DNA of 64,000 nucleotides from Pseudoxanthomonas sp. SL93 (GTDB lineage Bacteria; Pseudomonadota; Gammaproteobacteria; Xanthomonadales; Xanthomonadaceae). The notes beneath the pieces are model-generated. The model was not told the DNA's origin and did not search any database. It was given only the letters and a program-made list of their open reading frames with translations. Within the stretch, counting starts at the first letter, position 1. Every line of letters starts with the position of its first letter. The position numbers were made by a program, and so were the translations under genes. The DNA lies in contig NZ_CP113065.1 of NCBI RefSeq assembly GCF_026625825.1, positions 3,781,070-3,845,069 on the forward strand, read 5' to 3'. Below are positions 48,136-56,819 of this stretch, piece after piece.

Positions 48136-49626
48136 TCAGCAGCAGCCGTGGTCGCCGTGCTGCTCGCCACCGGCCGCCACGCCCACGCCCGTGGTTTCGC
48201 CACGCACGCTGGCCGCATGGTGCTCGGCGATCACGCGCGCGACGCAGGCGGTGACCTTCTTGCCCATCGGGATATGCAGGAACTCGTTCGGCCCATGCGC
48301 GTTGGAGTGGGGGCCCAGCACGCCCGTGATCATGAACTGCGCACCGGGGAACTTCTCGCCCAGCATGCCCATGAAAGGAATGGTGCCGCCTTCACCCATG
48401 TACATCGCCGGCGCGCCGAAGAACTCGCGGCTGGAGGCGTCGATGGCCTTCTCCAGCCACGGCGACATGGCGGGCGCATTCCAGCCGGTGCTGGCCTTCT
48501 CCAGGTCCAGGCTGACCTGCGCACCGTTGGGCGCATCCTTCTCCAGCAGGTTCTTCAGCAACTGGCCGGCCTGTTTTCCATCCAGCGTGGGCGGCAGGCG
48601 CAGCGACAGCTTCACCGACGTGTGCGGCCGCAACACGTTGCCGGCTGACGACAACGGCGGCATGCCGTCCACGCCGGTCACCGACAGCGCCGGGCGCCAG
48701 GTGCGGTTGAGCACCAGCTGGGCAAGGTCGTCCGCCATCGGGGTCATGCCGGGAAGGAACGGGAACTTGTCGAATACCGCCGTATCCAGCACGCGCGCGG
48801 CTTCCTGCGCCTGTGCAAGGCGGTCCGCGGGGATCTCGACCTGCAAGCCCTCCGGCAGGATGCGGCCGGTCTGTTCGTCCTCCAGCCGCGACAGCAGCTG
48901 GCGCAGCAGGCGGAAGCTGGACGGCACCACGCCGGAAGCATCGCCCGAGTGCACGCCTTCCTCCAGCACCTTGACGGTGAAGTTGCCGCCGGCCAGGCCG
49001 CGCAATGAGGTGGTGCACCAGAGCTGGTCGTAGTTGCCGCAGCCAGAATCCAGGCACACGACCAGCGACGGCATGCCGATGCGGTCGGCGAGGTGATCCA
49101 CATAGGCGGGCAGGTCGTAGCTGCCCGACTCCTCACAGGCCTCGATCAGCACCACGCACCGTGCATGCGGTACGCCCTGCTGCTGCAGCGCCTGGATGGC
49201 GGCCAGCGAACCGAAGATCGCATAACCATCGTCGGCGCCGCCGCGGCCGTACAGCTTGTCGCCCTTGATCACCGGCACCCACGGGCCCAGGTCGTCGTCC
49301 CAGCCTGTCATTTCCGGCTGTTTGTCCAGGTGGCCATACAGCAGCACGGTATCGGCGCCGGTTTCCGGGCCGCTGGCAGGAATCTCGATGAAGATCAGCG
49401 GCGTGCGGCCCTCCAGGCGCACCACCTCCACCTGCATGCCCGGAACGGACTGCGCCTTCGCCCAGCGCTCCATCAGCTGGACCGCCTGTTCCATGTACCC
49501 GTTGGCCACCCAGTCCTTGTCGAACATCGGTGACTTGTTGGGGATGCGGATGTACTCGACCAGCTGCGGGACGATGTCGTCATCCCATTTCTCGGCTACG
49601 TAGCGGTCGACTTTGGCGGTATCCAT
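48136..49626 (-). CDS. M20-family metallopeptidase (dipeptidase-like)
   Basis: The 496-residue product is an M20 di-zinc peptidase. It has Y-G-H-L-D-K-Q-P with the first His and Asp, G-A-D-D-G with the bridging Asp, E-A-C-E-E-S-G with the catalytic Glu pair, and H-S-N-A-H-G near the C-terminus. The closest pattern is the CNDP-type dipeptidase/ArgE-like branch. It has no signal peptide. The C-terminus ends in an odd metal-binding-looking tail, G-G-E-Q-H-G-D-H-G-C-C. Divergent from the ComEA-like gene. Confidence 0.9.
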   Translation of the reverse strand: MDTAKVDRYVAEKWDDDIVPQLVEYIRIPNKSPMFDKDWVANGYMEQAVQLMERWAKAQSVPGMQVEVVRLEGRTPLIFIEIPASGPETGADTVLLYGHLDKQPEMTGWDDDLGPWVPVIKGDKLYGRGGADDGYAIFGSLAAIQALQQQGVPHARCVVLIEACEESGSYDLPAYVDHLADRIGMPSLVVCLDSGCGNYDQLWCTTSLRGLAGGNFTVKVLEEGVHSGDASGVVPSSFRLLRQLLSRLEDEQTGRILPEGLQVEIPADRLAQAQEAARVLDTAVFDKFPFLPGMTPMADDLAQLVLNRTWRPALSVTGVDGMPPLSSAGNVLRPHTSVKLSLRLPPTLDGKQAGQLLKNLLEKDAPNGAQVSLDLEKASTGWNAPAMSPWLEKAIDASSREFFGAPAMYMGEGGTIPFMGMLGEKFPGAQFMITGVLGPHSNAHGPNEFLHIPMGKKVTACVARVIAEHHAASVRGETTGVGVAAGGEQHGDHGCC

Positions 49627-49864
49627 GGCAACTCCGGGTACTGAAAACGGTAGGTGCACATTCTACGCTCCCATCCCGGGTAGGACTTTTCCTACAGAGT
49701 GAAGCGGCATTCCCCGGCAGTTTTCCCGGCGCGCGGACGATACCTTGGCGCCCATGTGGCATGGAGACTGTCCACGTCGGATGCGAAGGCCAAGCGCCCG
49801 CTCCGGCAGTCGGCCAGTCCCCAGGACGGCCTTACGGAAAAGTCCAGCCACAAGGAGAGTTGCC

Positions 49865-50206
49865 ATGAAGTCGTTGATCCGGATTGCCCAAGCCACTGCG
49901 TTGTCGTTGCTGATGGCCTTCAGCGCGCTTGCCGCGGAGAAGGTCAATATCAATACAGCCGATGCCGCCACGCTTGACCGCGTGCTCGTGGGGGTGGGGC
50001 CATCCAAGGCTGTCGCCATCGTCGATTACCGCAAGACCAATGGGCCGTTCAAGAGCGCCGAGGAGTTGGCGATGGTGAAAGGCATCGGCTTGCGGACCGT
50101 CGAGTTGAACCGCGACCGCATCGAACTGCGCGCCGGCACCGTGCCGGCCCGCAAGCCGGCCACGGCCGCAGGTGCGGAAAAGCCGAAGCAGGCGGCAAGG
50201 CGCTGA
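49865..50206 (+). CDS. ComEA-like helix-hairpin-helix DNA-binding protein
   Basis: A 113-residue protein with a signal peptide (M-K-S-L-I-R-I-A-Q...A-L-A-A) and two helix-hairpin-helix motifs: V-N-I-N-T-A-D-A-A-T-L and V-K-G-I-G-L-R-T-V-E-L-N-R. ComEA proteins bind incoming DNA in the periplasm during natural transformation. A basic, lysine/arginine/proline-rich tail follows. An AAGGAGAG ribosome-binding site fixes the start. With pilT-pilU and the exported ligase it hints at a DNA-uptake capacity. Confidence 0.88.
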   Translation: MKSLIRIAQATALSLLMAFSALAAEKVNINTADAATLDRVLVGVGPSKAVAIVDYRKTNGPFKSAEELAMVKGIGLRTVELNRDRIELRAGTVPARKPATAAGAEKPKQAARR

Positions 50207-50517
50207 TTCGTTCCCGCGCCGGGGCATGCGGACAGGACGTGCGCGCCACGGCGGCAGGGGCAGGAAGCCAAGGGGGAAAAGGCGGGATGCCGACAAGGAC
50301 GTACCTATCGCAGCGCAGGATGCGCATGGGCCTGGAGCAGGCAAGAGGCCTGGAACCGGCAGGACGCTGACAAGGATGTAATCATCGCCCGGGTGCACAC
50401 CGCTGTGCCCGGGCGATGTGCTTTGCGGGGCATGCGAAAGCGGGGTGACGCCACCGTATGCCGCATCGTCCTTCGCGCCTAGAATCGGCTCCAGGCTTTC
50501 ACGGCACCGGATTCCAC
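50207..50517. other. Intergenic region before hutD, with a long hairpin
   Basis: No gene is evident. CATCGCCCGGG and CCCGGGCGATG (50383-50418) form an 11-bp stem that extends inward with a GCACA/TGTGC pairing. There is no T-run, so it is not a standard terminator. Two short related direct repeats (GACAAGGACGTA and GACAAGGATGTA) occur near 50295 and 50369. A TAGAAT box at 50480-50485 may be the hutD -10. Confidence 0.5.
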
Positions 50518-51126
50518 ATGCACGACGCGGCATATGTCATTCCCGCCAACGAGTACCGGCGCGAACGCTGGAAGAACGGCCTGGGATGGACGCGCGAGAT
50601 CCTGCGGGTGCCCGATAGCGGCGATTGGGCCTGGCGGCTTTCGATCGCCGAGATCGAGCGCGACGCGGCATTCTCCACGTTCCCCGGTATCGAACGGGAG
50701 CTGGTCCTCATCCGCGGCAACGGATTGCGCCTGCGGTTCGATCAAGGTGAAACCATCGAACTCGCGCCGCCCCACGGGCGGCTGCGCTTCAGCGGCGAAC
50801 GGAAAGTATCGGGGGAACTGGTCGACGGGCTCACCCACGATTTCAACCTGATGTGGCGGCGGGATGCCGTTGACGCCGAGCTGTTCCACCGGCCCTTGGT
50901 CGGGCCCATGCTGTTCTTCACGGAACCGGGGGTCAGCTGGGCCATCCATCTGCTTGCGGGGCAGGCGGAATTCGATGCGGCCTCCGGATTGCCCCGGCTG
51001 TGGGCGGGTGACACGGCCATCCTTGTCGCAGGCGATGGTCGTGCACGCTATGCGTTGCAGGGTGGGGGCGAACTCCTTGCCATCCGCGTCCAGCAGAAGG
51101 ACCGGTCGACGGGCGCCGATGGCTGA
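50518..51126 (+). CDS. HutD/Ves-family cupin protein
   Basis: The 202-residue product matches HutD/Ves: W-K-N-G-L-G-W-T-R-E near the start, W-R-L-S-I-A-E-I-E, F-S-T-F-P-G-I-E-R and D-F-N-L-M-W-R-R in the middle. The family is a double-stranded beta-helix; in Pseudomonas HutD is linked to histidine use, but no hut genes are near. The ATG at 50518 starts the conserved region. It converges on the diflavin reductase gene. Confidence 0.87.
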   Translation: MHDAAYVIPANEYRRERWKNGLGWTREILRVPDSGDWAWRLSIAEIERDAAFSTFPGIERELVLIRGNGLRLRFDQGETIELAPPHGRLRFSGERKVSGELVDGLTHDFNLMWRRDAVDAELFHRPLVGPMLFFTEPGVSWAIHLLAGQAEFDAASGLPRLWAGDTAILVAGDGRARYALQGGGELLAIRVQQKDRSTGADG

Positions 51127-51151
51127 GGGCGAAGGACTTGCACCGGCACGG

Positions 51152-52789
51152 TCAGTACACGTCGCGCCGGTAGCGACCCTCGGCAAGCAACTGCTCCACC
51201 TTCCCGTCCCCCAGGGCGTCGCGTAGCGCGGCATCCACGCCGGGCGCCATGCCCGCAAGACTGCCGCACACGTAGATCGCGGCGCCGTCGTGTACCCATT
51301 CGCGCAGCAGGTCCGCCTGCGCTGCCAGGAGATGCTGCACATAGCGCCGCTCGGCGCCATCACGCGAGAAGGCCAGGTCCACGCGCGACAGGAAACCTTC
51401 TGCTTCCCACTGTTCAAGCTCCTGCCGATAATGGAGATCCCGGTCTGACTGGCGCTCGCCGAACAGCAGCCAGTTGCGTCGGGCACCGGCCGCGATGCGG
51501 GCCTTGAGGTGCGCGCGCAGGCCGGCGATGCCGGTGCCGTTGCCGACCAGGATCAACGGCGTGGTCGGGAGCGGGGGATGGAAGTTCGGGTTGCTGCGTA
51601 CGCGCAGTGCGATCGATCCGCCCACAGGGGCGTGCACGCCCAGCCAGCCACTGCCGAGGCCGCAGGCTCCATCCGGTCGATGCATCAGCCGAACGAGCAG
51701 CTGCAGGCTGCCGTCGGCGGGCAGGGATGCGATGGAGTATTCCCGATGGGGCAGCGCGACCAGGCCATCGGCGATGGTCTGCGCGGAGTGGCCGCGCACA
51801 GCGTCCGGCGATGGAAGCTGGGAGCGCGCCAGCACGTCGCCCAGCCGCTCCGTGGTATCCGCATGCACGACCGTGGCATCGGCGGGCGCGCCGGCATCGC
51901 TCACGAACGCCGCCACGGTCGCCGCCGAATGACGGGGGCCGATCTCCGCGATGTCGCCCGGCAGCCAAGCCAGGGACGTTTCAGCAGGCGGCGTGAGTGC
52001 GATCCGGAATGCGGGACCTCCCACGCTACCGGGATTGCTCTCCACGCGCTCGGCAAGCGTCCATGTCTCGTACCGGGGCGGCGACCAGTCCGGCATGTCG
52101 GTGCTGCCACTCAATTGCCCAAGGTGGTGCTGCCAATGGCGCAATGCACTCTGGTCGGCATTGTCCACTTCCACCAGATCGAACAGTGGCTGCGCGCCTT
52201 GTCGACGCAGCCAGTCATCAAGCCGATGGCCGAATGCGCAGAACTGGCCGTACTGCCGGTCGCCAAGGGCCAGCACCGCGTAATGCAGCGACGCCAGCGG
52301 CAACGACTGCGTCATCACTTGGTTGACGAACGCGATCGCGGGGTCCGGTGGATCGCCTTCACCGGTGGTGCTGACAATGAACAGCACACGACGTGCCTTC
52401 ACCAGGTGGTCGGTCGTCAGCCGTCCGAGATCGACCAGCTGCACGGCCGCACCCGCGCGCTCCAGCGAGGTGAGGGAAAGCCGAGCGACTTCTGCCGCGA
52501 AGCCGGTCTGGCTGGCATGGACCACCCATAACGTGTCGTCGTTGATGACCGATGTCGCGACGACGCGATCCCGCAGATTCGCGCGCCTGACCAGCCAGCC
52601 GCAGATGCCCGCATACGCGATCAGGGAAAATCCCGCTGCAAACCATCGTGCGGAACGAGGCGACGCCATCCACCAGTCGCCTGCATTCCACCGGGCCAGT
52701 GCAACCGCCACCAGTGCAAGCAGTGCGAGTGCGATGCCATTGCCAAGCAAGGCTCGATCCAAGGCAGGCATGGCGCGTACGCTGCTCAT
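51152..52789 (-). CDS. Membrane-anchored CysJ-like diflavin reductase
   Basis: The 545-residue product has two N-terminal membrane helices (about 16-34 and 46-66), then a flavodoxin-like FMN domain (S-Q-T-G-F-A-A-E at 93-100; S-T-T-G-E-G-D-P-P-D at 140-149). The FAD/NADPH reductase module that follows has R-E-Y-S-I-A-S at 339-345, G-N-G-T-G-I-A-G-L at 396-404 and Y-V-C-G-S near 480. It should move electrons from NADPH through FAD to FMN at the inner membrane. It lacks any nearby CysI, and its neighbours (ApbE, PepSY, DUF2271) point to an extracytosolic flavin chain instead. The start overlaps the apbE stop (ATGA). Confidence 0.88.
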   Translation of the reverse strand: MSSVRAMPALDRALLGNGIALALLALVAVALARWNAGDWWMASPRSARWFAAGFSLIAYAGICGWLVRRANLRDRVVATSVINDDTLWVVHASQTGFAAEVARLSLTSLERAGAAVQLVDLGRLTTDHLVKARRVLFIVSTTGEGDPPDPAIAFVNQVMTQSLPLASLHYAVLALGDRQYGQFCAFGHRLDDWLRRQGAQPLFDLVEVDNADQSALRHWQHHLGQLSGSTDMPDWSPPRYETWTLAERVESNPGSVGGPAFRIALTPPAETSLAWLPGDIAEIGPRHSAATVAAFVSDAGAPADATVVHADTTERLGDVLARSQLPSPDAVRGHSAQTIADGLVALPHREYSIASLPADGSLQLLVRLMHRPDGACGLGSGWLGVHAPVGGSIALRVRSNPNFHPPLPTTPLILVGNGTGIAGLRAHLKARIAAGARRNWLLFGERQSDRDLHYRQELEQWEAEGFLSRVDLAFSRDGAERRYVQHLLAAQADLLREWVHDGAAIYVCGSLAGMAPGVDAALRDALGDGKVEQLLAEGRYRRDVY

Positions 52790-53778
52790 GCCGCCAGATG
52801 GCGCTGGAACGCCGGCGTCACGGTTTCGCGCAATCCCGTTGTATTGCGGACGAGGAAGCGTGCCGCCAGTCCCTGCCGCAGCGCGAACGCATGGCCTTGC
52901 TCGGCGCCCATCACGGTCAGTGCGGTCGCCCAGGCATCGGCGTGCATCGCATCGCTGGCCACCACGGTGACGGCAGCGGCGGCGTGCGCAACCGGCTCGC
53001 CGGTGCGGGGATCGATCGTGTGCGAATAGCGACGGCCATCCTGCTCGAAACCATGCCAGCGGTCGCCTGAGGTCGCGACCGCAATCCCGTCCAGCAGCAG
53101 TACGCGGGGTTCGAGTTCCCGGCTGTCGGCTTCCTCTTCCGGCGACGATTCCACCAGCACGCGCCACGGTTGCCCGTCCGGCTTGGTGCCGTAGCCGTAC
53201 AACTCGCCGCCGACCTCGACCAGCGCAGCGGCTATGCCGCGCCGGCGCAACAAGTTCGCCACCACGTCCACGCCATAACCCTTCGCGATCGCGGACAGGT
53301 CAAGCGCGACATCGCCCGGCTGCCGCAGGCGCCGAATGTCCGCATCAAGGCAGACACGTTGCCAGCCTACGCGGGCGCGCGCTGCTTGCAGCGCAGCCTG
53401 CCCGGGTACCGCACGGGTTGCCGCATGGGCGCCGAATCCCCAGGCCGCGACCAGGGGCGACACCGTGGGGTCGTACGCGCCGTCGCTGGCGGCGGCCACC
53501 TCCAGCGCGGCGGCCAGCACGTGATGGAACTCGTCCGCCAACGGAAACCATTCGCCGGCGCCACTGCGGTTGTAGCGGCTGATGTCGGACGCCGCTTCCC
53601 ACGTACTCATCTGCGCGACCACCCGATCCAGGCATGCCTGCACGGCATCGTGCAATGCATGCAGGTCGATGCGTGTTTCCGGGTGGAACTGCACCGACCA
53701 TGTCGTGCCCATGGTCTGCCCATGCAGCGCCTGCACCGGCATGCGCCGGGAAGAGGTTGAGGGGACGGGTGTGCTCAT
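52786..53778 (-). CDS. apbE: FAD:protein FMN transferase ApbE
   Basis: ApbE attaches FMN covalently to a Ser/Thr of target proteins, using FAD. The 330-residue product has G-Q-T-M-G-T-T-W at the start of the fold, the D-L-S-A-I-A-K-G-Y-G-V-D motif, and a C-terminal metal/FAD site in H-A-D-A-W-A-T-A-L. The usual lipoprotein or Sec signal is missing: the protein begins M-S-T-P-V-P-S-T-S-S-R-R, and the upstream in-frame codons do not encode one. A likely substrate is the DUF2271 protein two genes upstream. Confidence 0.93.
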   Translation of the reverse strand: MSTPVPSTSSRRMPVQALHGQTMGTTWSVQFHPETRIDLHALHDAVQACLDRVVAQMSTWEAASDISRYNRSGAGEWFPLADEFHHVLAAALEVAAASDGAYDPTVSPLVAAWGFGAHAATRAVPGQAALQAARARVGWQRVCLDADIRRLRQPGDVALDLSAIAKGYGVDVVANLLRRRGIAAALVEVGGELYGYGTKPDGQPWRVLVESSPEEEADSRELEPRVLLLDGIAVATSGDRWHGFEQDGRRYSHTIDPRTGEPVAHAAAAVTVVASDAMHADAWATALTVMGAEQGHAFALRQGLAARFLVRNTTGLRETVTPAFQRHLAA

Positions 53779-53787
53779 CGGGGCAGT

Positions 53788-53813
53788 GCATCGCCGGCGT
53801 GCACCGGCGATGC
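53788..53813 (-). other. Intercistronic hairpin between DUF4198 and apbE genes
   Basis: GCATCGCCGG and CCGGCGATGC form a 10-bp perfect stem with a six-base loop in the 43-bp gap. There is no T-run, so it is more likely an mRNA processing or stability element than a terminator. Confidence 0.5.
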
Positions 53814-53821
53814 AGCATGGA

Positions 53822-54628
53822 TCACTGCGGAAGCACTTCCAGCGTGGCCACGTAGCTCAGTCGACGCTGCTTGGCTTGCGGCAGCGAGGTCTTCGCATCC
53901 TGCGTGCCTGTCTCCAGCCAGTACATGCCGGCCTCCGGCCACGTCACGCTGAACTCGCCCTGCGCATTGGTGGTGACCTTGATCTCTTCCTGCGCGTTGC
54001 GGTAACGCGTGCCGCCACGCGTGATCTCGAACTCCAGCCCCGCGGCGGGCTTGCCGTCCACCAGCAGTTTGAATTTCGCTTCCTCGCCTGCGAACAGGTC
54101 GTTCGGGTGCGTCACCGGTACCAGCTCCAGGCCTTCGCCCGTGGTCTTGAGCGCGGTGTCGTTGGGAGAGCCGTTGGTGACGAAGGTTTCGATGCGGCCG
54201 ATGGATTGCGACACCTGCAGGTTCTTCGCATCCTTCGGTACTTCGGTCGCGAACGATGCCGGCGTACCGCGCCAGCGCTTCGGCTTGCCGTCTTCCTCCC
54301 AGCTGCCCGACAGGCCACTGTTGACGGTGGCGATGCGGTACGTGCCCTGCTGCGTCAGTTCGACATCAAAAACAGTGCGGTACTTGCCGGTGGCGAGGTT
54401 CTGCGCCTCCACCTTGCTGCCGTCGGGCGCGGTGATGACCAGGCCTTCGGTGCGCAGCGGCACGTGGTTGAAGTAGAAAAGATCGTTCGAGACCGCGGCA
54501 TCCACGGTGATCCAGGGGTTGGTGCCGGCGATGACGGTCTGCGACGGCATCATCCATGCCTTGTGCGCCAGGGCGGTAGCGGGGATGACGGTGGCCAGGG
54601 CAATGGCGACGGCAAGGGAACGCTTCAT
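53822..54628 (-). CDS. DUF4198 periplasmic protein
   Basis: The 268-residue product has a signal peptide ending A-L-A. The mature protein starts H-K-A-W-M-M-P-S, the typical DUF4198 opening with a His at the first position, a feature shared with copper- and nickel-binding periplasmic proteins. The C-terminal part is Ig-like and ends in a carboxypeptidase-regulatory-like strand set. DUF4198 genes commonly accompany TonB-dependent receptors for metals or siderophores. A GGAG site precedes the ATG. Its exact role is unknown. Confidence 0.85.
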   Translation of the reverse strand: MKRSLAVAIALATVIPATALAHKAWMMPSQTVIAGTNPWITVDAAVSNDLFYFNHVPLRTEGLVITAPDGSKVEAQNLATGKYRTVFDVELTQQGTYRIATVNSGLSGSWEEDGKPKRWRGTPASFATEVPKDAKNLQVSQSIGRIETFVTNGSPNDTALKTTGEGLELVPVTHPNDLFAGEEAKFKLLVDGKPAAGLEFEITRGGTRYRNAQEEIKVTTNAQGEFSVTWPEAGMYWLETGTQDAKTSLPQAKQRRLSYVATLEVLPQ

Positions 54629-54660
54629 GGGAGTCTCCAGCAAGGAAAGGGGAACGACGA

Positions 54661-55194
54661 TCAGGGCTTGACGGTCAGGCTGACGGCACCGAGTTCGGTG
54701 CTGCCTTGGGCCTTGCCGGACTGCGGGGCTTTCTTCGCCGGCCAGCTGAAGGGGATCTTCAGCAGCTCGCGACCACCGACCTCGCGCGCGGCCTCGACGA
54801 CCAGCGTGTAGTCGCCCGGTGCCAGCTTTGCGAGCTGGGGCTGCTTGTCGGTGAAGCTCAACGCGTGCTTGCCGACCGGCTTGGTGGGGCCGGTCACGCC
54901 GTCCACCGGCACCTTCAGGCTGCGCCCCGACTTGCGCCACCACTGGCGCATGTCGGGCAGCCACTTGGTGCCATGACCTTCCGAATTGCTCGTCTGCTGA
55001 TACCAGACCGACAGGTTGGCGGCGACCTTCTGGTCCGCGCCTTCGATCCAGATCGCCACGTAGGGGCGGTGGTACTCGGCCACGTTCAACTTGGGCACTT
55101 CCACGTTGATGTCCAGCGTGGCGGCGTAGGCAGGGGTGGCGAGCAGGCCACTGAGTGCGATGGTCAGCGTGGTGTGGACGGCGATCTTCGACAT
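54661..55194 (-). CDS. DUF2271 periplasmic protein, predicted flavoprotein
   Basis: The 177-residue product has a signal peptide (cut near A-Y-A at 22-24), and the mature part starts [10 protein letters not shown] with Y-V-A-I-W-I-E and W-L-P-D-M-R-Q-W-W. At residues 98-104 it reads D-G-V-T-G-P-T, close to the ApbE flavinylation consensus D-x-x-(S/T)-G-A-(S/T); Thr104 would carry FMN. The alanine of the consensus is a proline here. ApbE in the same operon makes it the best substrate candidate. Confidence 0.85.
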   Translation of the reverse strand: MSKIAVHTTLTIALSGLLATPAYAATLDINVEVPKLNVAEYHRPYVAIWIEGADQKVAANLSVWYQQTSNSEGHGTKWLPDMRQWWRKSGRSLKVPVDGVTGPTKPVGKHALSFTDKQPQLAKLAPGDYTLVVEAAREVGGRELLKIPFSWPAKKAPQSGKAQGSTELGAVSLTVKP

Positions 55195-55224
55195 GCGGGG
55201 TGCCCGTGGGTTCGTGGAAGGGGA

Positions 55225-55899
55225 TCAGTGGATGAAGAGCAGGGCGAGCAGCAGCGGCACCAGCAAGCCCAGGCCGACCATCGGCCAGGTCATGCGGCGC
55301 TGGCGCCCGTGCAGATAGAGAAGGAACAGGCCGGTGATGCAGAACACCAGGCAGGCAACCGCGAAGACATCGAGGAACCAGCCCCATGCCGGGCCCGCGT
55401 TGCGTCCCTTGTGCAGATCGTTGAAGTAGGAAATCCAGCCGCGCTGCGTACGTTCGTATTCCACCGCGCCGGTTTCGCGATCAATGCTGAGCCAGGCATC
55501 CGCGCCGGGGCTCGGCATCGACAGATAGACCTCGGCATCGGACCACTCTGCGGTGCGCGCGCCGATGCTGACCGAGAACTGGTCGCCCAACCAGGCCGCG
55601 GCGGCGTCAGGCAGGGGCGCATTTCTTTCTTGGCGATTTCCCAGGCTGGTAAGCAAAGGCGCCGGCAACGTGGCGGTGCGGTTGGTCACTTCCGGCGTTG
55701 CCTCGATGCTGGAAGCGTGGTTCAGCGTGATGCCGGTAATGGCGAACAGCAGCATGCCGACCAAGCACACCGCCGAACTGATCCAGTGCCACTGGTGCAG
55801 CGTGCGCAACCAGAAGCCACGCCGTTGCTGGTGGTGCGCGATGTCAGGTTGGAGGGCAGGTCGCGCCAAGGCGGCAGCCAGGAAAAGGAAGGGGGCCAT
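55225..55899 (-). CDS. PepSY-associated transmembrane protein
   Basis: The 224-residue product has one membrane helix after R-T-L-H-Q-W-H-W, a periplasmic PepSY-like segment ([13 protein letters not shown]) and two C-terminal helices with H-K-G-R-N-A-G-P before them. PepSY-TM proteins occur in reductase and siderophore-uptake clusters, and the histidines near the helix ends could bind haem. The start is uncertain: the ATG at 55899 overlaps a promoter-like -10, and a TTG at 55869 would also work. Confidence 0.82.
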   Translation of the reverse strand: MAPFLFLAAALARPALQPDIAHHQQRRGFWLRTLHQWHWISSAVCLVGMLLFAITGITLNHASSIEATPEVTNRTATLPAPLLTSLGNRQERNAPLPDAAAAWLGDQFSVSIGARTAEWSDAEVYLSMPSPGADAWLSIDRETGAVEYERTQRGWISYFNDLHKGRNAGPAWGWFLDVFAVACLVFCITGLFLLYLHGRQRRMTWPMVGLGLLVPLLLALLFIH

Positions 55900-55926
55900 T
55901 ACATCACAAATGAGAATTGATCTCAA
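55898..55926 (-). promoter_or_regulatory. Promoter-like sequence before the PepSY gene
   Basis: TTGAGA (55926-55921) and TGTAAT (55903-55898) are 17 bp apart on the minus strand and lie within a Fur-box-like palindrome. If used, transcription would begin after the ATG at 55899, favouring a later start codon. Confidence 0.4.
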
Positions 55927-55934
55927 TTGAGAAG
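55908..55934. promoter_or_regulatory. Fur-box-like palindrome
   Basis: AAATGAGAATTGATCTCAAT continues to TGAGAAG. It contains the inverted repeats TGAGA-ATTGA-TCTCA and TCTCAATTGAGA. Overlapping TGAGAAT/ATTCTCA-like half-sites are typical of Fur operators in this family. It would link the PepSY-DUF2271-DUF4198-apbE-reductase operon to iron limitation. Confidence 0.65.
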
Positions 55935-56058
55935 TCCTCCCGTTTGGGGTTGGGAGGCGCGGGCAGTCACCGTGCAGGTGGTCGATCAGGTTTGCGCTCG
56001 TTGGCGTGTCATTGGCGCGAGTCTTCGCGCCTTGCGCTGGATGCGATGCCGCGCGGGA

Positions 56059-56745
56059 CTACACTTCGACCCACTGCCTCAGCAGGTTGTGATAGACGCC
56101 GGTCAGCTGGACCAGCGCCGCATGGTCGGGCACATCCTGCGTGAGCCGTCGGATGGAGAGATCCAGTTCGAACATCAGTCGCCGGTGGCCGTCATCGCGC
56201 ACCATGCTCTGCATCCAGAAGAACGATGCCACGCGGGCGCCCCGGGTCACCGGGGTGACCTTGTGCAGGCTGGTGCCCGGATAGAGCACCATGTGGCCGG
56301 CCGGCAGTTTCACGCTGTGCGTGCCGAAGGTGTCTTCGATGATGAGTTCTCCGCCGTCATAGTCCTCCGGGGCGCTGAGGAACAGCGTTGCCGAGAGATC
56401 CGTCCGCACCGCCTCGGCACCGCCGCGGCTGCGGTCGTAACGCACGGCATTGTCCACATGGAAGCCGAACGACTGGCCACCGCTGTAGCGGTTGAAAAGC
56501 GGCGGATAGATACGCTTCGGCAGGGCGGCCGAAAAGAACGTGCTGTTGCGCGACAGCGCGTCGAGCACCATGGCGCCGACGTCGCGAGCGGCCGGCGAAT
56601 CCTCCGGCAGTTGCGCATTGTCCTTGGCCTTGGCCGACTGGTAGCCGGCCGTGATGCGGCCATCGGCCCAGTCCGCCGCGTCGAGCATCGCGCGGGCCTG
56701 GGCGACCTGGGCCGGTGTCAGCACATCGGGAATGGGCAGCAGCAT
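56059..56745 (-). CDS. piuC: Fe(II)-dependent PKHD-type dioxygenase (PiuC/YbiX-like)
   Basis: The 228-residue product is a 2-oxoglutarate/Fe(II) dioxygenase of the PiuC family. It has G-F-H-V-D-N-A-V with the H-x-D pair at 96 and 98, the distal histidine in [11 protein letters not shown] and the arginine in [10 protein letters not shown]. PiuC/YbiX genes accompany TonB receptors (PiuA, Fiu) for catechol-type siderophores; the substrate is unknown. It is 74 bp downstream of the receptor gene, beyond a terminator-like hairpin. Confidence 0.93.
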   Translation of the reverse strand: MLLPIPDVLTPAQVAQARAMLDAADWADGRITAGYQSAKAKDNAQLPEDSPAARDVGAMVLDALSRNSTFFSAALPKRIYPPLFNRYSGGQSFGFHVDNAVRYDRSRGGAEAVRTDLSATLFLSAPEDYDGGELIIEDTFGTHSVKLPAGHMVLYPGTSLHKVTPVTRGARVASFFWMQSMVRDDGHRRLMFELDLSIRRLTQDVPDHAALVQLTGVYHNLLRQWVEV

Positions 56746-56764
56746 GTCAGGCGCCTATGAACGG

Positions 56765-56793
56765 AAAACCCCGCCCATTCTGCATGGGCGGGG
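56765..56793 (-). terminator. Terminator after the TonB-dependent receptor gene
   Basis: On the minus strand, CCCCGCCCAT-GCAGA-ATGGGCGGGG is followed by TTTT. It lies 27 bp after the receptor stop and 20 bp before piuC, so piuC would depend on read-through or its own promoter. Confidence 0.75.
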
Positions 56794-56819
56794 CGGGAAG
56801 GGACATTGGCAAGGTCGGT

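Noticed and set aside
49680..49695. GTAGGA-CTTT-TCCTAC inverted repeat between the M20 and ComEA-like genes
   Set aside because: It has only six-base arms and matches no operator I know. It resembles a REP head but lacks the GCGAC core, so it is not called.
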